Assembly: GCA_019894765.1 (NCBI GenBank)
Contig: JAGXNT010000101.1
Coordinates: 1-14,938, forward strand
Length of the DNA: 14,938 nt
DNA from: Candidatus Heimdallarchaeota archaeon
GTDB taxonomy: Archaea; Asgardarchaeota; Heimdallarchaeia; JABLTI01
Reading direction: 5' to 3'
Position numbers and translations under genes: made by a program. The notes under the pieces are model-generated. The model did no database searches. It was not told the DNA's origin and saw nothing but the letters and a program-made list of their open reading frames with translations. Below, one piece after another: positions 7,728 to 13,704 of this stretch. Within the stretch, counting starts at the first letter, position 1, and each line of letters opens with the position of its first letter.

Positions 7728-8693
7728 TTATTCTTTTGGCCTAATTCTATCAAACCAATCCCAATTTATTTCAAGATTATCAGTGACAGCATTTAATTGA
7801 GATATTTCATTCCTTGTTAAACGCCATTGCGTAGCATGAATATTACTTTCTATATGGCTTCTTTTCTTTGCTCCAGGTATAGGTATTACATGCTCATCTT
7901 TTAATTGCCAATTAATAGCAACTTCAGCAGGAGTAGCATCATGATTTTCAGCAATTTCTCTCATAACTGTGAATAATTCGCGAGATCTTTCGAAATTCTC
8001 TTTGTGTCGAAAGAGTTCCCATTGATTACGAAAATCATTTTCTGGAAAGGTTGAATTTTCATCGTAGTTAGTTGTGAGAAATCCACTTTGTAATGGATAA
8101 TAAGTTAAAGCAACAATTCCTTTTTGTTTTAGAAATGGAATTATTTCTTTCTCAACATTCCGTTGAATTAGATTGTATTCTACTTCATTAACTACTATCT
8201 CACCATTCTGCAAATTATCCATTGCTTCTTGTACTAGTGCATTATGAAAATTTGACAAACCTACGTATCGGATTTTTCCTTCAGCTAAAAGCTGATCCAT
8301 TGCTTTCATTGTTTCAGATAATGGGTAATAACAAAAAGGCCAATGAACCAAGTATACATCTATATAATCTGTTTGCAACATTTTTAGACTGTGATTAGCT
8401 GATTTTATAATATCTTTATAATTTAAGTGAATATGAGAGACTTTTGTAACTATTACAGTATCTTCTCGATCTCCTCGATCTTTTAGTACATCACCAATAT
8501 ATTTCTCTGTTAAACCACCAGCATATTCCTCAGCTGTATCAAGCAAATTTATACCACTATCTAATGCGAAATTTAAGCAATCATAGATTTGTTCTTTGTC
8601 TTGAATTCCTTTAAATTTATGACCATATGCAAGTGTTCCTAAACCTATTCGAGATACTTTTAGATCGGTTTTTCCGAGCTTTATTTTTTCCAT
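7728..8693 (-). CDS. Aldo/keto reductase
   Basis: 321 aa from ATG 8693, a normal length for the family. It would reduce aldehydes or ketones with NADPH in the cytosol. Motifs seen (numbered from the in-frame GTG at 8702, three codons upstream): GLGTLAYG near 20-27, INLLDTAEEY with catalytic Asp55 and Tyr60, Lys87 in VTKVS, His120 in YLVHWPF, and the cofactor segment IPIPGAKKRSHIESNI near the C-terminus. The tetrad is complete. The ATG is chosen over the GTG because GGTGAGG (8703-8697) ends 3 nt before it and overlaps the GTG. It lies 26 bp downstream of the beta-lactamase-like gene on the same strand, so it is probably the second gene of a two-gene operon. Substrate unknown. Confidence 0.93.
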   Translation of the reverse strand: MEKIKLGKTDLKVSRIGLGTLAYGHKFKGIQDKEQIYDCLNFALDSGINLLDTAEEYAGGLTEKYIGDVLKDRGDREDTVIVTKVSHIHLNYKDIIKSANHSLKMLQTDYIDVYLVHWPFCYYPLSETMKAMDQLLAEGKIRYVGLSNFHNALVQEAMDNLQNGEIVVNEVEYNLIQRNVEKEIIPFLKQKGIVALTYYPLQSGFLTTNYDENSTFPENDFRNQWELFRHKENFERSRELFTVMREIAENHDATPAEVAINWQLKDEHVIPIPGAKKRSHIESNIHATQWRLTRNEISQLNAVTDNLEINWDWFDRIRPKE

Positions 8694-8696
8694 TTT

Positions 8697-8703
8697 CCTC
8701 ACC
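8697..8703 (-). promoter_or_regulatory. Shine-Dalgarno GGTGAGG for aldo/keto reductase
   Basis: It lies 3 nt before ATG 8693 and overlaps the alternative GTG start at 8702, so it decides for the ATG. The 15-nt context AGGTGAGGAAAATGG is identical to that of the gene starting at 11560. Confidence 0.75.
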
Positions 8704-8719
8704 TAAATAATTCTACAAA

Positions 8720-10102
8720 CTAATAACTATATTCGAATCTTTTATGTTCTCCTTTTTTACTATCTAATAGAATTATTTCTCCATTTTTATTTTTAATGAA
8801 TTCAATGTCTTCACCAGGTTTTGCTGTAGGAGATTCATTTGTTGGAGTAAAGATGTAATCTTTCTTATGTTCAAGAATTTGCATTGAACCTCCGGGATAT
8901 TTGTTTTCTGGATTAAGTAATACTAGTTTTGATTTAATTTGGCTGAATAATTCTGGTCCCCAACCCTTCAAGGAATCATATAGACCAACAATGCTACTAA
9001 AATCGAGTGAACTTTCTGATTCTTGTAGAAAAACATGCTTCATTGAATCAAGAGTTTCAACTAAATGACACAATCCATAGAAGAATCCCTCAATGCCAAT
9101 ATTTGTAGCATTACAAAAAACAACAATTATTACCCTCTTATCTTGAAAGAAACCAGATTTAGACCTAAATCCAACCTCTCCTCCTGTATGCCCTGCTATC
9201 TTGCCTTCTGGTTTGTTTGATAATTCGAAACCTAATCCTCTAATATTATTACCCATTTTTACTTGTATTCTTTGCATTTCTCGTTTAAGATCATCTGGTA
9301 GGAGAATATCGTTACCAAACAAGTGTGCTTGATAAAATTTGATTAAATCACTAACAGTACTAGACAAACCCGCTGCTGGTTGAAAAAGTCCTGATGGGAA
9401 CAATGAAAATCGTTCTCTATTTTCTCTAGGATATTTCGTTCCATAGCCAACTACATGTAAAGGTCTGTTCTTTTCAGAGACATCAATATAGGTATTTGAC
9501 ATCTCTAAAGGATCAAGAATCTTAGTTTGGATAAATTGACCAAATTCTTGTTGTGAAATAGATTCTATTATTTGTCCTAATAAAACATAACCAATGTTAG
9601 AATATTTCACTACCTCGTTTGTTTTTGAGACGCTTAATCCTTCTTTTAACTGAGTCTTCAGTTCCTCAAGACTAAGAGTTTCATTCTTACCAACATAGTC
9701 TTTCTTTCCATCACATGATAATCCACTTGTATGAGTCAAAAGATGTCGAATTGTGATGTCTTGTAGATTCTTATCGTTGTCTGAAGTAAACCATGGTACA
9801 TATTTTGTGACTTTATCATCAAGAGACAGTTTGCCCTCATTGTATAACATCATAATAGCAGTTGCTGTAAAGAGCTTTGAATGTGAAGCGATTCGAAATA
9901 AATGATGGTTAGAAAATTTCTTCTTTGCTTCTACATCTGCGTATCCGTATTCTTTTTGAAAGACAATCTCGTTATCCACAAATATCCCTACTGCTAATCC
10001 GGGCAATTCATAAAGATAAGTCTGATAATCAAGATAGTTATCTATCAATTCTGATGCTTCTTTAACTACTGAGTTTAAACTAATTTCCTGCATTTTTTCC
10101 AT
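8720..10102 (-). CDS. Serine hydrolase of the beta-lactamase / penicillin-binding protein-like family
   Basis: 460 aa. The three motifs of class C beta-lactamase-type serine hydrolases are present: SHSK at 73-76 (nucleophile Ser73, base Lys76), YSN at 167-169 and HTGG at 305-308 in the KTG position. Flanking LLTHTSGL (121-128) and GYGYAD-like strands are typical of archaeal and bacterial esterase or peptidase members. HTG instead of KTG is common in the esterase/EstB-like branch. No signal peptide or membrane helix is seen, so it probably acts in the cytosol as an esterase, amidase or peptidase rather than in antibiotic resistance. Start ATG 10102 or 10093; neither has a strong Shine-Dalgarno. 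A C-terminal region of about 110 residues follows the catalytic domain. The aldo/keto reductase follows at 26 bp. Confidence 0.9.
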   Translation of the reverse strand: MEKMQEISLNSVVKEASELIDNYLDYQTYLYELPGLAVGIFVDNEIVFQKEYGYADVEAKKKFSNHHLFRIASHSKLFTATAIMMLYNEGKLSLDDKVTKYVPWFTSDNDKNLQDITIRHLLTHTSGLSCDGKKDYVGKNETLSLEELKTQLKEGLSVSKTNEVVKYSNIGYVLLGQIIESISQQEFGQFIQTKILDPLEMSNTYIDVSEKNRPLHVVGYGTKYPRENRERFSLFPSGLFQPAAGLSSTVSDLIKFYQAHLFGNDILLPDDLKREMQRIQVKMGNNIRGLGFELSNKPEGKIAGHTGGEVGFRSKSGFFQDKRVIIVVFCNATNIGIEGFFYGLCHLVETLDSMKHVFLQESESSLDFSSIVGLYDSLKGWGPELFSQIKSKLVLLNPENKYPGGSMQILEHKKDYIFTPTNESPTAKPGEDIEFIKNKNGEIILLDSKKGEHKRFEYSY

Positions 10103-10272
10103 CTTCTTTAATTTTGTTCACACATTTAGTCATCCGAATCCCAATAAACATTGATTCTTAAATTATAAAAACCAGTTATTACTCTAGGAATTTATCTGTG
10201 GATTCAGAAATTTTGCTGGAAATCTTTGAGAAATATTTTTTAGATATCAAAAACATCTTTCACTAGTTTTAG
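10103..10272. promoter_or_regulatory. Divergent promoter gap
   Basis: No gene seen. On the minus strand TTTATAATTTAA (about 10170-10159) is a TATA candidate for the hydrolase, predicting a start near 10138 and a leader of about 35 nt. On the plus strand AAATATTTTTTA (10231-10242) could drive the ferredoxin gene, with transcription starting near 10263. Calls rest on spacing and base composition only. Confidence 0.4.
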
Positions 10273-10278
10273 TTGGTG

Positions 10279-11400
10279 ATGGGTTTGACTGAAGTTTATA
10301 GACGATTACAAGAGCATTTCGATAGTTTTCCAATGCGATTTCCAGCATCAGAATCAGGAGTAGAAATTCGATTATTGAAAAAATTATTCACTCCAGATGA
10401 AGCTGAAATTGCTCTAGTTCTTAAGTGCGGTTATCCTGGGGTTTTGGATACAAATGAAACACCAGAGACGATTTTCGAACGTGTAAAGCATTTGGGTTTT
10501 TCTAAAGAGGAAGTAGAACAATACTTAGACAAAATGGCAAAGAATGGAGCAATTGCAGGTATCACAAAAGATGGTAAGAAAATCTATACAAATGCCTTAC
10601 TCATTGTTGGAATTTATGAGTTTCAAGTGGATAAACTAACAAAAGAATTTCAAAAAGATCTTGATCAATATAAAGCAGAAGCTTTTTGGCCAGCAAATAG
10701 AGACATTGGAGTTGGTCAATTACGAACCATACCTGTAGGGATAAAAATCAAACATGAAAACCCGATCATCAAGTATGATGACATTAAAATTCAATTCGAA
10801 AAATCAGAAGGTCCTTTCGCAAAAATGAATTGTGTTTGTCGACAATCAAAAGATCTTAAAAATGAACCTTGTCAAGCAACTGACCGAAGAGAAGTCTGTT
10901 TAGCAATGGGTGAAATGGGTCAGATGTACGTAGAACAAGGGTATGGTCGTGAGATAACTAAAGAAGAAGCTCTTCATTACTTAAAAAAGAATGAAGAAGA
11001 TGGCTTGATTTTCCAATTAAGTAATTCCCAAGAAATGATTTTTGTTTGTAGTTGTTGTTCTTGTTGTTGTGAAGGTTTAGCTGGTATAAAACGAATGCCA
11101 AATCCTGCTGATTACGCTTCAAGTAATTATCAAGCAGTAGTTAATGAAGAGTTATGCAGTGGATGCGGTAATTGTGTAGAAAGATGTCAAATGGATGCAA
11201 TAACTCTGGAAAGCGAATTTGCCGTTATAGAACAAAAGAGGTGCATAGGGTGTGGCAATTGTCTCATTGATTGTCCAGAAGATGCTATAACTCTCATTGT
11301 CAAAGAGAATCCTAGAATTCCTCCCTTAACTTCTAGTGATTTGTTTTCAAAAATAGCTGAAGCCAGGAGAATAGCTGATACAAAATCTAGTGATAATTAG
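10279..11400 (+). CDS. Winged-helix / 4Fe-4S dicluster ferredoxin-domain protein with CxCCxCCC cluster
   Basis: 373 aa from ATG 10279. The N-terminal 105 or so residues look like a winged-helix domain (FPASESGVEIRLLKKLFTPDEA, then a second helix-wing unit up to KKIYTNA). The middle holds C185-x-C187, C198 and C207, followed by the dense run C257-x-C259-C260-x-C262-C263-C264. The C-terminus has two ferredoxin motifs, C293-x2-C296-x2-C299-x3-C303 and C322-x2-C325-x2-C328-x3-C332-P, which should bind two [4Fe-4S] clusters. I recognise this architecture as a family of anaerobic bacteria and archaea annotated as 4Fe-4S binding protein; its partner is unknown to me. Cytosolic. The start is ambiguous: TTG 10273, GTG 10276, ATG 10279 and TTG 10285 are all in frame, and GGTGAT (10275-10280) overlaps the ATG, so 10285 is possible. 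Single-gene transcript likely. Confidence 0.88.
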   Translation: MGLTEVYRRLQEHFDSFPMRFPASESGVEIRLLKKLFTPDEAEIALVLKCGYPGVLDTNETPETIFERVKHLGFSKEEVEQYLDKMAKNGAIAGITKDGKKIYTNALLIVGIYEFQVDKLTKEFQKDLDQYKAEAFWPANRDIGVGQLRTIPVGIKIKHENPIIKYDDIKIQFEKSEGPFAKMNCVCRQSKDLKNEPCQATDRREVCLAMGEMGQMYVEQGYGREITKEEALHYLKKNEEDGLIFQLSNSQEMIFVCSCCSCCCEGLAGIKRMPNPADYASSNYQAVVNEELCSGCGNCVERCQMDAITLESEFAVIEQKRCIGCGNCLIDCPEDAITLIVKENPRIPPLTSSDLFSKIAEARRIADTKSSDN

Positions 11401-11403
11401 GTG

Positions 11404-11424
11404 TCTTTTTTTATTTGTGTTTTA
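11404..11424 (+). terminator. Oligo-T terminator after the ferredoxin-domain gene
   Basis: T7 at 11406-11412 and a further T4 at 11421-11424 begin within 6 nt of the stop codon. No hairpin is seen, as is usual for archaeal intrinsic termination. Confidence 0.5.
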
Positions 11425-11489
11425 AAGATTCATCAATTTTCTTTTTATCTCTTAATGGATATTAGACCAAAAGCCTTTTATATTTTCAA

Positions 11490-11528
11490 TAGCATATACT
11501 ATTTAATTATTCAGTAGCATATACTATT
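11490..11528 (+). repeat. 14-bp direct repeat pair, candidate operator
   Basis: TAGCATATACTATT occurs exactly at 11490-11503 and 11515-11528, 25 nt apart start to start. Its core AGCATATACT is an imperfect palindrome (4 of 5 base pairs). The pair lies between a TATA-like TTTATATT (11478-11485) and the ATG at 11560, so it flanks the predicted transcription start near 11507. Binding here would block transcription; the regulator is unknown, and the gene's own product is a candidate. Confidence 0.6.
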
Positions 11529-11549
11529 GAAGCCAATTGTTTGTACTAA

Positions 11550-11556
11550 GGTGAGG
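11550..11556 (+). promoter_or_regulatory. Shine-Dalgarno GGTGAGG deciding the start at 11560
   Basis: It lies 3 nt before ATG 11560. The longer frame opens at TTG 11527 inside the second operator repeat and has no such site, so the shorter protein is preferred. Confidence 0.75.
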
Positions 11557-11559
11557 AAA

Positions 11560-12552
11560 ATGGTACCAAGAAGAAGTGACCGGGAATTAATTGAGCACAT
11601 GCTTACTTATTTGAATGATATTAAGACCGTCGCAACAGAGGGAGAATTAGCTGCTGCTTTAAAAATAAATTCCGAAACAGCAAACAAGTGGATTGAGATC
11701 TTCCAATTAATTAAGAAAAACTGTCCTGAGTTTCAGTACAAGAAAATCGGTCGATATCGTCTAATTGACAAGGTTGGTCTGGGAGGGTTGGCCCAAGAAA
11801 TATCTGAAGTAGAATTGAAGCACGTTGCTGTTACAAGATATCGAGTAACCAGATTTAATGTGCTGAACGCTATTCACAGCGATATTCGAAAGCTTACGAA
11901 GATGCTAATTTGGGGACCAAGAAGTAATGACATGTCTGACTGGAATACAACAGTTAAATCTTCCAACAAAGTTCTTTTGAAAATCATCAAACATAATCTG
12001 AATCAACTAGCAGGTCCCGAAGGAAAAGATGATGCTTATCAAGCGTTCAAATCTTCGCTTCAAACTAGTTTGGATGATTTAATGAAATCAATAAAAGATC
12101 TCATGACTGGTGATGTCAGTAAGCCAATATTAAAATTAATTACTTTAGAGCGAAATTTCATACTAAAACTCGTATTCATAACCCGCGAGTTTGAGGAAGC
12201 TGAGTTGAAAGCTGGTAAGAAACCTGACTTGCATGTAGTTGATGAGAAGGAAATACCGAAAGGTTCTAGAAAAAATATGCTGGCTGAAATGAAAGTAACA
12301 TTGGATAACCTGCCAGATACACTCAAGAAACCGGATAAGAGTGAAATAGCTCGAATTGGGAAGAGAGCTAAATTCGATCCCTTCTTAAGATGCTTCACTT
12401 GTAATTTTGAGCAAGAATTTCCTATCCATTGTACTCAACATATGGATTATGAAGATGGTCAGCTGGTTTGTGAGATATGCAAAGAGAGATTGCCGATTCC
12501 AAAGTGCACAAAATGCAAGCAAAAACTAGGTATTGATGTTAAAGAACTATAA
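11560..12552 (+). CDS. Predicted DNA-binding regulator: N-terminal winged helix, C-terminal zinc-ribbon region
   Basis: 330 aa; not assigned to a named family. Residues 6-70 look like a winged helix-turn-helix: a helix RELIEHMLTYLND, then TEGELAAALKIN and SETANKWIEIFQLI as helix-turn-helix, then a short wing KKIGRYRLIDK. Residues 80-255 are mostly helical and charged, possibly a dimerisation or coiled region. The C-terminus carries C278-x2-C281, H290-C291 and H294, C304-x2-C307 and C316-x2-C319, enough for two zinc sites arranged like tandem zinc ribbons. It stands alone between the ferredoxin gene and the convergent nucleotidyltransferase. The direct repeat upstream suggests tight regulation. 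A transcription-factor role is inference from the domain order; an RNA-binding role is possible. Confidence 0.75.
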   Translation: MVPRRSDRELIEHMLTYLNDIKTVATEGELAAALKINSETANKWIEIFQLIKKNCPEFQYKKIGRYRLIDKVGLGGLAQEISEVELKHVAVTRYRVTRFNVLNAIHSDIRKLTKMLIWGPRSNDMSDWNTTVKSSNKVLLKIIKHNLNQLAGPEGKDDAYQAFKSSLQTSLDDLMKSIKDLMTGDVSKPILKLITLERNFILKLVFITREFEEAELKAGKKPDLHVVDEKEIPKGSRKNMLAEMKVTLDNLPDTLKKPDKSEIARIGKRAKFDPFLRCFTCNFEQEFPIHCTQHMDYEDGQLVCEICKERLPIPKCTKCKQKLGIDVKEL

Positions 12553-12566
12553 TGATTAATTGGTTA

Positions 12567-12596
12567 ATTTTCTTGATTTTGGATTTTTTAAAATCC
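12567..12596 (+). terminator. T-rich stretch with near-palindrome between convergent genes
   Basis: Downstream of the stop at 12552, TTTTC and a T6 run lie within GGATTTT-TT-AAAATCC (12581-12596), which could fold as a short hairpin. It is a plausible terminator for the regulator gene. The rest of the gap up to 12648 shows no gene. Confidence 0.35.
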
Positions 12597-12648
12597 CTTC
12601 TCATTCTGGTAACAACCTTGACAGTGATTTCAAAATTAAATAACAATT

Positions 12649-13212
12649 CTAGAACAAACGTTTTAGCTCTGTCTCAACATTGTATTTTCTTGATAAATCA
12701 ACAAGCAATTTATCATCTAGATTTTCTTTGTAAGTTAGTAAGATATTTTTTACATCAAGAATATCTTTCTCACTTCTCATTCCGGGTAGTAATTTAGCGA
12801 TAATTTGCAGTTCTGGTGGGGTTATCCAAATAATTAGATCATCAAGAATGGTAACTAGTACTTTGGTGTTCATGGTCTCCCTATCAAGTGAAGAATAGAT
12901 TCCTTTAAAATCAATACGATAGAAATAAGTTTGAGTATCAAAAGCGGTAATGTGACTCTTCTCTTGTAATCCTTGAACCATATCAGTTTCTATTAAATCA
13001 ATATCTTTTGCTCGAAGGCAAGTAACCAAGTGTTTTATCTGTTTTATATCAGTGCTTGCTAAATTACTAATCACATCTAAATCTTCAGTTGACCGGACAG
13101 AACCATAATAACTAGCAGCAATTGCTCCTACAATACAATACTCAATATTTGATTCATCCAAACATTCAACTGTTCGAACTATTAAAGACTCAAAAGTGCC
13201 TGTTTCGTTCAC
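12649..13212 (-). CDS. Nucleotidyltransferase-fold protein (AbiEii / DUF6036-like), possible toxin of a TA pair
   Basis: 187 aa. The nucleotidyltransferase signature is VGAIAASYYGSVRSTEDLDV (residues 28-47): Gly37-Ser38 followed by the metal-binding Asp44 and Asp46, with a third acidic residue likely Asp101 in YRIDFKG. The segment SEKDILDVKNILL (147-159) matches the KDxxDv helix seen in AbiEii/DUF6036-like proteins. The start is GTG 13212, preceded at 6 nt by GGTGA (13223-13219), which lies inside the upstream small gene; the two overlap by 23 bp, so translation is coupled. Such transferases paired with a small protein often work as toxin-antitoxin or MNT-type systems that nucleotidylate a target, but other roles are known. 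Convergent with the regulator gene. Confidence 0.78.
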   Translation of the reverse strand: MNETGTFESLIVRTVECLDESNIEYCIVGAIAASYYGSVRSTEDLDVISNLASTDIKQIKHLVTCLRAKDIDLIETDMVQGLQEKSHITAFDTQTYFYRIDFKGIYSSLDRETMNTKVLVTILDDLIIWITPPELQIIAKLLPGMRSEKDILDVKNILLTYKENLDDKLLVDLSRKYNVETELKRLF

Positions 13213-13384
13213 GTTTTTTCACCAATTCAATTAGGTACTTTTTCCTTTCTTGTGAATTAATATCTGGAAATCGATTTTTCAAATTACTAAGAAAGATTGA
13301 CAAAGCAGTATTGGAAAGATCACATGTTAATTTTATCCGTTGCTTAGGTGTTAATTTGGGTTTAACTGTCACGTTATCCAACAA
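13190..13384 (-). CDS. Small helical partner of the nucleotidyltransferase
   Basis: Up to 64 aa, basic and probably all helical. The segment LTPKQRIKLTCDLSNTALSI followed by a helix ending FPDINSQERKKYLIELV resembles the small proteins often encoded directly before AbiEii/DUF6036-type nucleotidyltransferases; this is by memory of the pattern. There is no ATG: TTG 13384, TTG 13381 or GTG 13372 are the options. The TATA-like TTTATAAT on the minus strand (13418-13411) predicts a start near 13389, favouring one of the TTGs in a nearly leaderless mRNA. It overlaps the transferase gene by 23 bp, and the transferase's ribosome-binding site lies within it. It may act as antitoxin or DNA-binding partner. 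Confidence 0.65.
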   Translation of the reverse strand: MLDNVTVKPKLTPKQRIKLTCDLSNTALSIFLSNLKNRFPDINSQERKKYLIELVKKRERNRHF

Positions 13385-13392
13385 CCATTTAA

Positions 13393-13404
13393 CAAATATA
13401 TTTG
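13393..13404. promoter_or_regulatory. Perfect 12-bp palindrome at the TA-like promoter
   Basis: CAAATATATTTG is identical to its reverse complement and lies 8 nt upstream of the TTG at 13384, between the TATA-like box (13411-13418) and the start. The position fits an operator for autoregulation, but AT-rich palindromes arise by chance fairly easily. Confidence 0.4.
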
Positions 13405-13492
13405 ATTTTGATTATAAAAATTTATCAATTAAAAGCAATCAGAACTACCTTTCAAATTCCATACCTGATAAATAGATTAGATCCCTTTATAA

Positions 13493-13521
13493 TATCGAGA
13501 ATCATTTGTTAATTCTCGATA
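13493..13521. repeat. Perfect 10-bp inverted repeat with 9-nt loop
   Basis: TATCGAGAAT (13493-13502) and ATTCTCGATA (13512-13521) are exact complements. It lies 40 bp after the stop of the 47-residue ORF and about 110 bp before the TA-like pair, in a 176-bp gap without other genes. It could be a terminator or mRNA-end hairpin for the surface-protein operon, or an operator. A TATTATAAA string follows it on the minus strand. Confidence 0.6.
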
Positions 13522-13560
13522 ATTATCTCATCCTTAGTTTCTAATAGGCAATTAGTTTCT

Positions 13561-13704
13561 TTAGTTTGGGATTTCAAATAAATCTTCAATGTCAAGTTTA
13601 TTTGGTTTTTCTATTTCTGTATTATTAGATAATTTTTCATTTCTTTTCTTAAATATAAATTCAAGATAATGGTTTGATAAATTCTTATTATTTTTGTTGT
13701 TCAT
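13561..13704 (-). CDS. 47-residue ORF translationally coupled to the surface protein
   Basis: A small ORF starting at ATG 13704 and ending TAA 13561-13563. Its ATG overlaps the TGA of the upstream gene as ATGA, the classic arrangement for coupled translation. The product starts MNNKNNKNLSNHYLEFIFKK, continues with an asparagine- and lysine-rich middle, and ends in an acidic-hydrophobic tail LDIEDLFEIPN that resembles a short interaction motif. No signal peptide or membrane helix is seen, so it would be cytosolic, facing the lysine-rich tail of the anchored surface protein. Not recognised; no family assigned. AT-rich chance ORFs of this size occur, but the exact overlap and the change from a polar body to an acidic tail argue for a real gene. 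Confidence 0.5.
   Translation of the reverse strand: MNNKNNKNLSNHYLEFIFKKRNEKLSNNTEIEKPNKLDIEDLFEIPN

Noticed and set aside
8720..10102. Antibiotic resistance beta-lactamase
   Set aside because: The SxxK, YSN and HTGG motifs place it in the broad serine hydrolase family, but it has no signal peptide, and the HTG variant is common among esterases and peptidases.
12060..12398. A 112-residue minus-strand frame inside the regulator gene
   Set aside because: Antisense to a well-supported gene with zinc-site cysteines; the composition is that of a reverse frame.
12552..12797. An 81-residue plus-strand frame starting at the stop of the regulator gene, with a hydrophobic N-terminus
   Set aside because: It runs antisense into the nucleotidyltransferase gene, which has clear motifs; there is no Shine-Dalgarno, and the hydrophobicity follows from the AT-rich strand.
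13122..13475. A 117-residue plus-strand frame
   Set aside because: It lies opposite the TA-like pair and its promoter, with no recognisable domain and no ribosome-binding site; a shadow frame.
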